DNA of 64,000 bases, taken from assembly GCA_010094045.1 (NCBI GenBank), contig ML986684.1, positions 113,747 to 177,746 of the forward strand, given 5' to 3'. Below are positions 46,267 through 60,148 of the stretch, piece after piece. A program made the translations under genes and the position numbers. Positions within the stretch are counted from its first letter, which is position 1; each line of letters begins with the position of its first letter. This stretch comes from Lojkania enalia. Lineage: Eukaryota; Ascomycota; Dothideomycetes; Pleosporales. The notes beneath the pieces were generated by a model, which did not search any database, was not told where the DNA came from, and worked only from the letters and a program-made list of their open reading frames with translations.

Positions 46267-49200
46267 TACCCCCCCTAGCTGTAGTAAATAGCAAAGCTAC
46301 CTTCTAGTTAACTAGTCTAGGTACCTTTATATAGTTATAACACACCCCCCCAGCTGCAGTAAATAGCAAAGCTGCCTTCTAGTTAACTAGTCTAGATATC
46401 TCTGTAAGACCGAGCTGCTTTAAAAAGGTAAGGTACTTCTACTTAGGCAGTACCTTTATAAGACCGTCTGCTGGCATCTGGTTCGTCGGCTTCTAGCTAA
46501 CCTATAATCTTCCTACTTTAACTTCTTGTCGAATCTACATCTAATGAGTGTCTATATAACGTAGCCTAGTCTATAGTCTATCTACTGCTTTAGTAGTAAT
46601 ACCTACTGTCTACTGATTGTTATAAAATAGCGTAGGGACTATCTCTATACTAAACCCTACGTAATTAAAGACCCTAGTCTACTATTACAGCTCGCTGCCT
46701 GTTATAGACAGAGCTAGCAGCTCAGCCTCAGTCGTCGACTTAGTGACTGAGCGCTATATTGTCGCTTTCTAGTCGATAGGCAGGCTATAGAGCTTAAATA
46801 GGTAGCCCTACGAGCTGTAACGTGTCTTTTAATTGTCCGCGAACGCTGTATCTAATACTTTATAAAATAGTAGCTTGCGCTTATTACTAAGGTAGGTTGT
46901 ATTTTCCTAATCTAGTCTAGATACTTATAAGCCTAGCCCTCTTGTACTAATTATATATCTCCAGACGTGCTCTAATACTCGAATATAACTCTATTCTAGA
47001 TTCTTAAGATAGGTTGCTAGAGCTAAATAAGCTCTTAAGATATCTAGGCGCGTATAGACTGCTAGATATCTTAGAGATCCGATTAGCTACTAATAATATT
47101 TAGTTCTCTAATAGTTTGGCTCCTCTATACTTAATGCTAGGTAGTTATCGACTAGAGGTACTATAGGATAGCTTTTCTACTCCTGCTTCTATAGTCTATA
47201 CTTAGCTACGACCTTATTAATAAACGAGTTTTAACTAAGCTAGATTCTACCTGCATCCTAGTCTCGGACTATTCTAATTCCTAGAAACCACCTAAGCTAT
47301 TTAAGTAAGCGTAGCTTATACTACAATTTTAAGTCTACTTCGAATTACTAATATATAGTAAGATAGTCTAAGTAAACTAGGACAACTATATTATTAATAT
47401 AGAAGAATACTATTAGGCTCTTACTTCTAAATAGATATAGAACCTCCTAAATTAGCTGTAGTTCTAGCTTAAGTAGTAAGCTCTTAAGGTACTTATACTA
47501 GAATAGAAGAGCATCTCTCAGGCTATAGAGAGCTTTCCTTATCTCTAGCAACTTATCTAACTTCTATATAAATCCTTCTAGCGTATAGGTATATATTAGT
47601 CTATCTAGCAGTATATTTAAGAAAGCGTTGGTAATATCGTATTAATAGGCGTATAGTCTAAAAGCTGCTACTAGAGCGACTAGGAATTGGAATACTCGTA
47701 CTATTAGAGTAGCTATATATATATCTCCCTAGTTCTACTATAGGTCTCTTCTAATAACTAGCCTAGCTTTAAACTTATATAGATATCTATTCTTATCAAA
47801 TTTATATATAAATACCTATATTAGCGGTAGAAGCTTAATCTCTAGTTATATACTAGCTCTAGTCTCTATTATATAAACTAGACAGCCCTTACTATAGTAG
47901 CTCTAAAGCTTTACTACTACTACTTTCTTAAATTTAATTCTAAATAGATGCCTCTTAAGCTACTTCTATTACTTTAGTAGAAGTAGCAGCTAATCTTTAT
48001 ATAGACTAATCCTAGGCTGATTAACTAATATATTATTACTTATCTTCTGCTATAACGCTTCTATAAACGCTGTATAGTATATATAGAGTATTTTATAAGT
48101 TCTAGTTTCTATAATATTTCTAGTATTAAGCTAACTACTAATTTCGTCGTATCTATTTATATTATTTAATCGTCGGTCTAGAGCCTCTACTTCTAGCTTA
48201 ATCTAATACTAGCCCTTAAGGAGGCTAATTATTACCTCTAGATACTTATCGCGATCGTCTTAACTACGCGGTTCTAGGGTATCTTCTAGTATTATAATAC
48301 TGCTAACTACTAGATACTCTACTCTAGCTAGCTTACTTAATTATTACTAACCTAGCTCCTATTTAAGCTACTACTTAATCTACTACTTAAATTTATTATC
48401 TAATATCTCCTTGCGCGATTAAGGAGTTAATTAATCTAGCATCTATTTAAGCTCTATATTATTTAGCTTACAGCTCTTCTTAATATTAAGTACTGCGGCT
48501 GCTAGATATAGCGTCTACTTATCTAGAAAGATAAGATCTTTATACAATTCTGTAGGTAGCAGAATAATATCTCTAGTTCTAATAACTCTGTCTAGCTCTA
48601 GCATCTAGATGCGATAGATATTTGTAGAATTATATCCTATAAGGCGTCCGATCAGTATATAAGATTATAGCTTCTTTCTCTAGTATAGGTAATAATTCGG
48701 GATATATACCTTAGCTTCTAGTATACTAAGATAAGCTACTGACGGTCTAGTTCCGCGTACTACCTCATACGGAGTATACTAGTTTAGAGCTTCGGTCAGT
48801 ATACGATTAAGGAAATAGACTGCTAAAAGTAGGCACTTATTTAATACCTCTATTAGTAGCCCTGCGTCTATCCTTATAGCTCTTCTCCATACGACTAGCG
48901 ACTGCCCTACTCTCTCTATTATACTATTCTACTTCTTAGTATATTCTACTTATAGTTCTACTAAGATTCTTAGGTTCTTAAAAATATTAAGTATTTCAGA
49001 ATATCTGCGCTTACTATTAAGCCTAATAGCTTTAACCTATATATTAAACTAAGCTTTAAGCTTAACTAATAATCTCTATATTATACGTTATAGTATTATT
49101 ATATTTTTATTTAGTAGGTAATAGACCTTATACTATCTACTATACTAGTAGACTATATAGAATATCTAGAAGTCTCTATTATAGTAGCGCTCTAACCGAT

Positions 49201-51387
49201 CGCGTATTTAGACTAAATCTATCCCTAGTTTCTCAAATAGTCCCTAGGCTGGTTCTTAAAGAGCTCTACTATTTACTATCTTATAGAGCTTAAACTAGAT
49301 ATAGATAGTATATTCTATCTATTTTAGAGCTTAATTTCTCTACTACTACTACTACTGCTGCTATACCTTCTACTACTATTTAATTAACTTAAGCCTGTTA
49401 ATATAAGTAGGTAGATAAGTAACTACCTTCTAGCTAGTATAACCGAATACCCTGTAAACTTATATAGGTGTAAATTCTAGCTGCTTACAAGCTGCATAGA
49501 AAGGCTTTAGTCTATACTATACTATATATACTAATAGAGATAGTCGTATACTGTCCTCTATATCTATTAGCTAATACCTAAACGTGCGCCTAAGATAGTA
49601 TATAATATTTAACGGATCTATCTAATATAGATAGTCTTATTCTAAGTTAAAATAGATCCCTACTATACTATAGTATAAGAGACTAACTATACTCGTAAAT
49701 ATTTCTAGGATATATACTATATATAAAAGTAGGATAGTCTTAATTCTAGCAGGCGTTTATACCTATAGCTAGACTTCTCCCTATTCTTAAATTAGTAGTA
49801 GCTGTCCCCCTATATATATATAGTCGTCTGGTCTAGGCTACTATATCATTCTCCAACTATAAGACTTACTATTAGTAATATAGGTATTTAAGCTAGGGTT
49901 TATAATCTATCTATTAAGTAGTAATAGCTAATGCTAATACTATTTAGCCTATATAGCTCTAAGCTATAGAGCTAAAGCTGCTATAGATCTTACTAATCGA
50001 CTTAGGCTTAGAGCTGCTGTTACAGCTAGTTCTAATAGTTAACGCCCGTTATCCTATCTTTTTATTATACTTAGTACTAGTACTAAAACTATCGTAGAGC
50101 TTATAGAGCCTGCTAACTCTACTAATCCTACTACTACTACTAGTTGCTTCTCGGTATTATAGAGCACCTTTAATCTAGATAATCTTAATATCCTAAGCTT
50201 CTAGAATTTCTGCTTAATATCTTAATCTAGCTACTAGCTTAATAGGCGTAGTACTAAGTTAATATATAGATACTATTTAAATTTATAACTATCTCTACAG
50301 AGGTAGACTATCTATCTTAATTACTAAGGTTTCTAGCTGCTATTAATCTACTATAACTGCTATAGTTACTATAGTATAATACTAAGCGTTGTAAACGTCT
50401 CTAGCTCTAATATAACTGGTCTAGTACGACAATAGTATAATGTATACTATACTACCAGGTCTAAGATACTTATATATAGCTTATCGTCTACTTCAGACTT
50501 AATAAGTAGTAATAGCTTATTTACTACCCAGCTATCGTCTAAGCTCTTAACTGCGAGAATAAAGTCCTACTAAGCTTAATTCTCCTATACTTCTAGTATA
50601 CTTACTAAGCTTATAACGTGCGTTATTTTAAGCTAATCCTTAAACCAGGTATTTAGGTTCTCCTTTCTTAGTCGTATCTTAAGCGTCTAGTATTAAGCCT
50701 GCAGCTGTATACTACGCTTAGCTTTACTTAGGTAGAGATGCTTTTTAAAGGTCTATAGTTAATCATATATAGTCTTATAGTCTACAATTAGATAGATATA
50801 TTAAGCTACTATTATCCTCGATATCTCCTGCGTGAATTCTCTAAGAGCCTTTTCTTTCTGCAGCTATCGCGCCTTACTATAGCTATATGTTTTATACTAG
50901 GCTTTATATCTTGCTAATTCTTAATTAGTCAGATCTATAATATCTACTTCAGTATCTACTACCTTAGTATTACTATCTGTCTTGTGGAAATCTCCGAACT
51001 ACTTCTCAATCGGCTTCTCAGTATCTAGTTAAAGGACTAGCTCTTTACTAAGGTCTGGGTCCACGTATTTCTAGAGTTAGTTCCGGTCCGCGCTATCTTT
51101 CTACAGAAATAGCTACTATATTTAGTACTCTAGTTTATTAAGAATAACCGTAGCCTTAGTAATAAGTAGGTCTAATTCTATTATCTTTTTAATATACTAT
51201 ATCGCGTTAATCTATTAAGGTCTCTACTACAACTAGTTCTAAGCTTTCTAGCTTTCTAACTAGCCTAGTAATGTTAAGATAACTAAGGTTTTAATAAACG
51301 AGATATAATTAACTAAGCCTATATTAATCAGCTCTAATCTATCTATATAGAACGTAGTAGTAGTTAAAGGGCTTTTAGGCTTATAAC

Positions 51388-51512
51388 TATTAGAGCTAGC
51401 TAGTTCTAATAAGGGTTGGAAAACTGCGTCTATTAACTAGAAATGCGAGACATGCTATATATATATCCCTAGACCTGCTAAGGGGCTAACTATAAATAGC
51501 TTAGCCGTAATA
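51388..51512 (-). repeat. copia-B LTR, copy C (5' LTR of copy 2)
   Basis: 125 bp, TATTAGAGCTAGCTAG to GCCGTAATA, preceded by the primer site. It abuts a gypsy-2 LTR fragment on the right. Confidence 0.85.
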
Positions 51513-52533
51513 TTAAAGGCTACTTTTTTATCCTCCTCATCCCCTATATATTAGGCCGCTACCTATAGTTTAAGATAGCCCCGGAGGACTAGAAACTCCT
51601 CCTTATAGTAGGAGAGGATCTATAAGTGTGTTAGTAGTAAGTATTCTACTAGTATTAGATGCGATTTATACGGGGTTATACTTTTTATTTTATAAAGTAT
51701 AATACTTACATTTTTTTAATCTTAGGGACTAAAAGGTAAATATTATATACTACCCGCAGGCGAGCGTATACGTAGCCTAAAAGTAGATAACTTAAAAGGC
51801 TTTTAAAAAGGCTCTAGAAGGCGGGTAGAATAGTATATTAATTAATTTTTTTTATAAGGCGTTAGCGATACTTTAATAATTAATAGTACTAGGGACGTAC
51901 AATAATACGTATAGAGTAGAAGTTATTATTTAGTTAAGAAAGCTTAGTTAATAGTAATCTAGTAATATACTAAGGCTGGTAAACGCTTGTTACTATACGC
52001 GACGAAATTATAATATTAATAAACTATTATAATAGTAGTTACCAGCCGATATATAGGTTAATTATACTTACCGTAAAAACCTTACTTAATATTACGTTAA
52101 TAAACGTATCTCTATAGGTAACTGCATATATTAGCTCTTACCGGTAAATACCTCCTTAAAGAAATTTCTTTATACTGGAACCCATCTGTAATAGCCTTAA
52201 TTCCCTCCCGAACCAGCGTAGATAGGGACTATTAGCCTATAAGAAGGGGGGTAGTATAATAATATAAAGAAATCGTTCTACGAAAAGCTTTATATACAAC
52301 CTTATCCTAAAGCTTTTTACTTATCTTATTCTACCCCCAGTTCTACCCCTTTTCCCTTCCATATATAGTTGTATACTCCCTTATAAGTAGCTTAGTAGTT
52401 CTTCTATATCCTTTCGTATAAGGCTTATAGGTGTTAATAGAATTCCTAGGTCCCTAATCCCCTACGCACTCCTATATACCTCTAAGTAGATTTATACCGC
52501 ATTTAGACCTATTATCTTACCTATACTATTATA
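51513..52533 (+). repeat. gypsy-2 LTR fragment, inverted relative to the copy at 58847
   Basis: About 1.02 kb that is the reverse complement of roughly 58847-59868, through the blocks GCCCCGGAGGACTAGAAACT, GGCGAGCGTATACG and TAGAATTCCTAGGTCCCTAA. It ends at CTATTATA, which corresponds to the outer end of the gypsy-2 LTR. Its left end is cut by copia-B copy 2. It is RIPped. Confidence 0.85.
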
Positions 52534-55500
52534 AATTTATATAGAAAACCGTTCTTATTAAATTTATATACGAATATCTATATTACTAGGAGAATTTTAG
52601 TAGAGTCTTAGAGAATTGTTATCTTTTACTAGGTATCTATATCCTCCTACTTCTATAACTTAATATAATAGGTCTTATAGAAGCTAGTACTAAAGGGGTA
52701 ATTTTTTAGATCCTTATAATACTTTAGTTCTAGTAGAAGCTAATTACGATAATATTTTCTAATAGTATAAGTTTCCTTTATATAATTTACTAGTATTAGC
52801 TTACAATTAGATAGTACTGCGAAGGTTGTAAAGTATAACTAAAGTAGCCTACAGCTATATAAAAACCTACCTCCCTAGATTATATTATTCCTAGATATTT
52901 AACTACTAATTTCTTCCCTCTATAGGGTATTATTTGTTCTTCTTAAGGGTATAGAAGTATAAGTAGGTAATAGTTACTATTTTTATAGTAGATTATCGCT
53001 AAATATAGTATCCTTATTATCTACTAGTAGTACTATAGAGGCATCCTAATTTTTTAGTACTGGTGCTAGTATTAATTCTAGCGTTAGAAGTCTCTAATTA
53101 CTAGTAATATCGTCGATTTATTCTTTAAAAATAGTATTCTTCTACTAATAGGCCTTCTTACTAATTAAATTTCCTACTAACTTAGTAGAAATATTTTAAT
53201 TAGGTAGCTAATCCTCGTAGATTACTTCTACAACTTTAATCGTTTTATTATTACTACTATCGATAGAACTTTTAATATTATTAATTTAAAAAAGAATCTT
53301 TTCTAGAGATTCTTTTAGCAGATATTCCTCCTCTTTACTAGATATAATATCGCTAAATATAACGTCCCTAGTATTAAGTACCTATTTTAGTTTTAGAATC
53401 AGCACTCAGTATATATTCGTACTCCTATATTATAAGAGTTTCCTAATTAGTATCTACGATGCTAGTTTATCGCCTCTTAATAGAGTTTTATTTAAAATAT
53501 ACGCTTGCGATCCTATAACCTAAAAGTAAGTAAGAGATAGTTTATAGCTAAAAACGGCCTTATATAGGGTTTTAAATTAAAGGCTTATAATTAGCGTTCT
53601 ATTAAGTAGGTATATTACTGTATAAGCTAATTTGTTAGCGTATTTATTAGAGATATTATTTTCTATTGTAAGAGTACACGGGCGGGTTATAATTTAATAA
53701 CCTACTCGCTCTACTAGACTATTCTATTTAGGCGTATAAGGCGCGTAAGCTTTAATTACAATTCCTTAATCGAGTAATACTTTTATAAGTTCTAAGAAGT
53801 TTAAGTTGTTATCTATATAGATATATATAATCTTTCTTTTATACTATTATTTAATTTTTGCTAACAGTATTTTAAAGGCTTTTATAAGAGTAGATTTTAA
53901 CTAATCGTATATTATAAATCTCTTATACTACTAAAATACCTAATTAACTATATAAAATAGATATCTTTTACTATTATAGTACCTCTTATAGTCCTTCTAA
54001 AGTTATATAATATTAATCGCGATTCTCTTAAATAGTTTAATAGCTAGATAAAACTAACTCTACTAGCTAATCTACTATAATAATTTCGCTTATATATATA
54101 TCTAGTAATCTTACTATACTAGTACTTCTTAATTGCTTAACTAGATACCCTTAGCTGCTTAAGATAGGACTAATACTAAATCTCTACTTAGGTAGTCTAA
54201 TAATTAGTATACTTCAGCTGAAGAAATAATTTATATTAGTTACTAGTAATAGAAGAGCTTTTTCTTAATTACTGCAACTATCTTATATCTAGAAAGTAAA
54301 TTAAGTAGAGGCCTTTTTACTAGGTCCGTGTTTAGTAGCTAGTAGCTATTAAATAACTCTAAGTAACAAATGATATTATAGTAATTATACTAGTAAAAGC
54401 AATCTCTACCTAAGTTAAACTAGATACTCTATTCCCTATTTCTAATTAGGGCTATAATATTAGTTAGTAACTAAGAGATATAAACAACTTCTATTAGTTT
54501 AATATCCCTTAGGCCTACAGGAGAATTAATTATAATTATAATAGTACCCTATTTTAATATAGGGTATATACTGCCTCCTATAGCAATTTTATCTTTAAAA
54601 TTCGCTATCCGAGTAGTTTATTAACTAAAGGCTTTAGAATTATATATATAGATATTAGAATTTAGATTAAATATCTACCAATTTAGGATATTAGTATCTT
54701 CTTTCTTAGGGGTAGTACTCGCTGAAAAATTGCCCCTTTAAATTACCTGGGTATTTCCCTAGAAGCTAGTAGCCTTTATAGAGGCTTTACTATTAAACGA
54801 GGATTTCGACTTCTTATATTTTTCTATATTTACCTTTAGGGTATTCTTTTTTACCTAGTTATTTCTATTTAATATATCATCTTAAACTTTTAGTATTTCC
54901 TAATCTAGTACCTAGTTTAGTAGCCTAATTAATTCGTTTACGTACTTATAATTACTCTAGAAATACCGCTTCTTATAGAAGTAGGGTAGTAGAGTACGTA
55001 ATTATAAACCGGATTTTTTTTAAAGTTGCTATATAGTACTATTAGAATTTACTTAAAGAATTAATAGACGTTATAAAGTTATAAATAAGCCGAGCGCTTT
55101 CTATAGATTAAAATATCTATAGTAGTTAGTATATTAGTATACTAATTATTTAATTATAGGAATTAGTTAATTAGTTCTACCTAGCTTATTTTTAACGTTA
55201 ATTAGTACTATATAGATTAGCGCCTATACCTTATCTTTCTTAGTAACTGTTAGAAGAAAATCCTTTTCTATTCTAAGGCCCTAAACTTCTACTAAACTAG
55301 TAGTCTTAATATAATAGATTATCTAATTCTACTAATTTAGCTACTTCTCTACCTCTCTATTAGTTAGGTACTTAAGAAGAGTTTAATATTTCTTCTAGAT
55401 TAGTTACTCCCTTAACTAGATAGTAGGTGCTAACTTTTCCTGTAAAATTCTAAGAACCTTATAGCTAGTTATATTATTATTAAGTATTACTTTATATTAA

Positions 55501-56208
55501 AGCGATATTGTTGTTAAAATATTACTATATATAATATAGAGAGTATTATCGATCTTAATCTAATCCTTCTTTTATTAATTATACTAGTCTCTTACCCAGT
55601 TCTAATCTGTTGTTTATATTAAGGTTATCTCTTTATATATAACTCTACTAGAGGGGTATCTTTCTATTTCCCCTTCTAGATTTATCTTTAAAGTCCGGAA
55701 CTTACCTATATTAGAGAGGGAAGGTTCTAGCCTATAGATTTTAATCTCTTTAAAAGGTATACTTAGATCTAAATATTCTTATACTTTTAGCCTACTAGCT
55801 ATTAGTTTATACTATTTAAGCTAATCCTTCTAATTACTAAAAATACTAAGTATCTTCTTTTTAGATATAATTATAGAGGAGTATACAACCGTTATAATAC
55901 TAGAAATATACTAGAATATATTAATACTAGAGAATAAAATAGCCTCAAATACGATATAGCGTGTTAATAGGCTTATAAAGTATAGAATCTATATATAATA
56001 CTAAAAGAATAGCCTTAAACGCGATATAGCGCGTTAATAAGCTTATAAAGTATAGAATTTACATATAATTCTAATAGCTAAGTACCTAAAGATTGTTGGT
56101 AAATGATAAAAATAATAATATCGCGATATTATAATATTAAATAAAAAGGTATAATATTAATCGCAATATATATATAAAAAGGTTAAGTTGCAGTTATTTT
56201 AGTATAGT

Positions 56209-56223
56209 AACCGGGCTTATAAC
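56209..56223 (-). other. copia-D primer-binding site for initiator tRNA-Met
   Basis: AACCGGGCTTATAAC directly precedes the LTR, matching the copia-A and copia-C sites over CCGGGCTTATAAC. Confidence 0.7.
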
Positions 56224-56429
56224 TATAGTAAGAGGCGAATCTTGTCTTAGAGAAGGAGATAAGAAGCTAAACTAGTTAATTAAAGATAGCTAGCGGGCTA
56301 TATTTATATATATAAAAAAAAGGGGTATATTAGCTAATATCTAGTATAATATCTAGTATAATATCGACCGTAATATTATACGTCGATATCTAATACAGCT
56401 TAGTAGACTAGCCGAAAATCCCTATAATA
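56224..56429 (-). repeat. copia-D 5' LTR
   Basis: 206 bp from TATAGTAAGAGGCG to CCCTATAATA. It aligns end to end with the solo LTR at 8586 but is RIPped throughout. Confidence 0.9.
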
Positions 56430-58846
56430 AAACGTACTTATTAATATACTTAAAAAGATCTAAGGTAAATTAGACTCTTTATAGTAGAAGAATAAGATAC
56501 TAGTAGAGGCCTTAATAACCTAAGAGAACTGCTATAAGTTAGATCTTAAAGCGATACGAAGAGAATTTAGTAGCTGCTAAATAGCTACCCCTCTACTAGC
56601 TACTAGTATATTAATAGTACTAGAACTATTACCCGCCTTTAGCCTAACTTAGCTTATAATTCTAGCTTCTAAATAGATGTCTATATTAACCCCTAATCCG
56701 TTTAAAACTATATATAACCTATATTTCCGTTCTAACTACTTACTTAACCCTCTAATATTCTCTAGTAAACGCTTAGAGCTTTTATAGTTTATTAGGAAGC
56801 TCTACTATAAACTAGAAGGAAATACTAACTAATACTTAACTAAATATATCTACCTTCTATATACCTATTCCCGTCTAGAATAAGACCTAGTAATATTAGT
56901 TAACCTATTAATAGATAAGAGTATTAACTCTATAGACAGCTTAGTCGCCTTTTTAGAATCTACCTATAGTAACTAGAATAAGGAGACTATAGTATAGAAT
57001 AAGCTAGAGACTTTAAAATAAGGCTAAAGTAGGTTCTCTACTTACTTTACTAAATTCTAACGCCTGATTGTAGATACTAAACTAAATATAACCGGATAAA
57101 TTATATATCTCCAACGTTATCTCTTTAATAAGCTCTACTATACTATAATAGGTATTATAATACCTAACACTCTAAACGACTATACTAACCTAATTTCCCT
57201 ATATAATACTAACCTATATTACCTACCCGATAACTACGGCAAATAATTAAAGTATTATACTATTTACTAGAAGGACCTAAACGCTATAAAATTTAATACT
57301 TTTAGCTATACGCCTATAGGCTCTAATAAATAAAAAAAACGCTACTATAAAGGATACTATTATAAATATAATAGTAAGGAATATATTTCGCTAGAATATA
57401 GCGCCGCTCTACTATTAATCTATTAAGAGTCTTAGAGCTCTATTATACCTTATAAGTTCTACTCTTAATCTTCTAACTAATCCTCTAACCGATTCTTAAT
57501 ATACTTATTATCTTATAGATAAAGCTATTACTCTTACTTCTAAACGCAGCTAGCTTTACTAACTAGAATATTACTAAAAGGTTTGTTCTAGAAGTAAATT
57601 ACTTTCTAGAACTATACTTATACTAAATTTCTATATATTTATAGAACTAGCTTCTATAGAAATAGTTATAGAACTATTAGATTCTAACTCCTTTTTTAAT
57701 CTATTAAAACCTAGTCTAGTAAAATATTAATATTCTTATTAATACTAGAGCTACTAGTTATAGCTATATTTATAGAGACTTTATATATATCTTAAAATTT
57801 TAAAATATATAACTCCTATATAATCTATACCTAACCGGCTTTAATAGAGAAGTTTTTTATAGAGGGACTATCTCCTACTTAGTTACTCTAACCCTCTAAT
57901 ACTAGAACTATTTAGAGATAGTACGTCTCTATATAACTATACTAGAAAAATACTAGTTAATTCTAGAATAGTTATAGATATATAAGTATTATATAAACTT
58001 AGACTATAAGAATAAACAGCTAGTCTTTACTACTAACTAATACCTAACTTAATACTTATAATCTACTAGTACTATTATCTACTAATACGCTATTTAAATA
58101 GTTATTAAAAACTATAAACTACTCGAACCTAATATAAAAGAAGATTTTAAAGTAACTAATTTACGTCTTCTATATAGCTTAAAGTCTAGATAATACTATT
58201 TAAAACTCTATCTATTAAGCTATATCTAATATAATTACTAACTATCTAGAATACTATACTAGTTAAAAGAATTTAAAACTAAAACTAACTTAACTTTAAA
58301 TAAAAATTATAGCTAAGAGAACTTATCTAAGTCTAAATACCTGAAGTCCGTACTATAGCTAGATATATACTATATAAGCGCTATACTACTAGTATAACTC
58401 TTCTAATAATATAACTATAAAATCTTCGCTATATTAATAGCTAATATTAATAAGGCTCTAGCTTTAAAGGTATATACTAACCCTATTACTAAAGTATTTA
58501 AAGAATACTATAACCTATTATCTATCTTCTTATATATAAATATAGATAAGCTATTTAAATAATAACTATATAATTATAAGATTAAACTAGAAAATAATAA
58601 ATAAGCTAGCTTCGGTCTATTCTATAAGATATTCTAGAACGAGTTAAAAGTACTAAGAAAGTACTTTAATAAGAACTTATCTAAGAGATTTATTAGAGTA
58701 AACTTATTACTAGTAGCTATACCTATAATCTTTATAAAGAAACTTAAAGGTGGTTTCTAATTCTATATAAACTATAGAGCTCTAAATACTATTACTATTA
58801 AGAACTAATACCTAATTCTACTAATCTAAGAAATATTAACCTAACT
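56430..58846 (+). mobile_element. Ty3/gypsy element gypsy-3, gag to reverse transcriptase, RIPped
   Basis: This is the only gypsy copy on the plus strand. Gag remains run from about 56430 to 57450. They include SKRLELL-FIRKLYYKLEGN, LLYTYSRLE, FLESTYSN-NKET, STYFTKF-RLIVDTKLN and a degraded zinc knuckle near 57340-57400. Reverse transcriptase begins near 58480 with FKEYYNLLSIF, continues ELKVLRKYFNKNLSKRFIR and FIKKLKGGF-FYINYRALNTITIKN, and breaks off after YLILLI-EIL at 58846, where gypsy-2 begins. Upstream it is cut by copia-D, so its 5' LTR is not in view. Confidence 0.85.
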
Positions 58847-60148
58847 TATAACAGCGTAGGTAAGATAATAGATCTAAATATAGCACGAATCCACTTAAAG
58901 GTATATAGGAGTACGTAGGGGTTTAGGGACCTAGGAATTCTATTAACACCTATAGGCCTTGTACAAAAGGATATAGAAGAACTACTAAGCTACTTATAAG
59001 AGAGTATATAACTATATACAGAAGGGAAAAGGGGTAGAACTGGGGGTAGAATAAGATAAGCAAAAAGCTTTAGGATAAGGTTATATATAAAGCTTTTCGT
59101 AGAACGATTTCTTTGTATTATTATACTACCCCCCTCTTTATAGGCTAATAGTCCCTATCTATACTGGTTCGGGAGGGAATCGGGGCTATTATAAATGGGT
59201 TCTAGTATAAAGAAATTTCTTTAAGGAGGTATTTACCGGTAAAAGCTAATATACGCAGTTGCTTATAGAGATGCGTTTATTAATATAATATTAAGTAAGG
59301 TTTTCGCGGTAAGTATAATTAACCTATATATCAGCTAGTAACTACTATTATAACGGTTTATTAATATTACAATTTCATCGCGTATAGTAATAAGCGTTTA
59401 CTAGCCTTAGTATATTACCAGGTTGCTGTTAACTAAGCTTCCTTAACTAAATAATAACTTCTACTCCGTATGTATTATTATACGTCTCTAGAACCGTTAA
59501 TTATTAAAGTATTACTAACACCTTATAGAAAAAATTAATTAATATACTATTCCGCCTACCTCCTAAAGCCTCTTTAGAAGCCTTTTAAATTATCTACCTT
59601 TAAGCTATATACGCGCTCGCCTGTAAGTAATATATAATATTTACCTTTCAGTCCCTAAGATTAAAAAAATATAAGTATTATACCTTGTAAAATAAAAAGT
59701 GTAACCCTATATAAATTACATCTAATACTAGTAGAATACTTACTACTAATATACTTATAGATCCCCTCCTATTATAAGGAGGAGTTTCTAGTCCTCCGGG
59801 GCTATCTTAAACTATAGGTAGCAGCCTAATACATAGGGGATAAGGAGGATAAAAAGGTAGCTTTCGAGGCTATTTTAGAGTCCGCTTACAGCCTAACGCT
59901 TATAGCCTAGGTTGTAAAAAGTTAGGAAGATAGTCTTTCTATAGCTAGTATCTAGGTAGCTTTATTCTACTAGGGTATTAAGTTACTCTATTAGGTTTCA
60001 GCCTTAAAGGCTCTAGTATCTAGCTTTTAGGCTAATATCGCGGCGCTCTTAGGCGGCTAAAGATAAGGTAGGGGAAGTTTAGGAGGAGTCTAGAGGAAAA
60101 GAAGGGGAAGGAGAGTAGAGGAGGAGAGGACTGGGGAGGTATCTAACA
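58847..60148 (-). repeat. gypsy-2 3' LTR
   Basis: Plus-strand start TATAACAGCGTAGG and end GGTATCTAACA give on the minus strand TGTTAGATACC...CTGTTATA, a TG...CA pair after RIP with short inverted ends (TGTTA/TAACA). Only the outer about 1020 bp is repeated in the window, inverted at 51513-52533. The inner boundary rests on the TGTTAG motif. Confidence 0.7.

Larger units (their letters stand above)
46142..51512 (-). mobile_element. Ty1/copia element copia-B, copy 2, with both LTRs
   Basis: It has two 125-bp LTRs and about 5.1 kb between. The minus strand shows the RT motif LLYINNIV near 47389-47410. The integrase C-terminal part lies at about 48600-48960, with VVRGTRPSVAYL and LIGYNSTNIYRIWML nearly intact. 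Gag remains should lie near 50300-51300. Primer site GGCTTATAAC ends at 51387. After the left LTR a 70-bp segment (CCCCCCC-AGCTG-AG...) is present twice in tandem (about 46268-46400), the second copy being less mutated. There is no target duplication (GTTAT on the left, TTAAA on the right), and the flanks are two different gypsy elements. All frames are broken. Confidence 0.88.
52534..56429 (-). mobile_element. Ty1/copia element copia-D, 5' part only, RIPped
   Basis: In the coding direction it begins with the family-D LTR (56224-56429), then the primer site, then gag. An integrase core lies around 53680-53830 with AYAPYTPK-NSLVERVG (from YTPEQNGLVERAG). It is cut in the early reverse transcriptase near 52540, where remains of a F-KN-FLYKF block are seen. 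The rest of RT, RNase H and the 3' LTR are missing, replaced by the gypsy-2 LTR fragment. This is the only internal sequence in the window attached to the LTR of which three solo copies exist. Confidence 0.82.

Noticed and set aside
51513..60148. Terminal inverted repeats of a large DNA transposon
   Set aside because: The right arm continues as a gypsy LTR with TG...CA ends and adjoining pol, and the left arm is cut by another element. The enclosed sequences are fragments of two unrelated retrotransposons.
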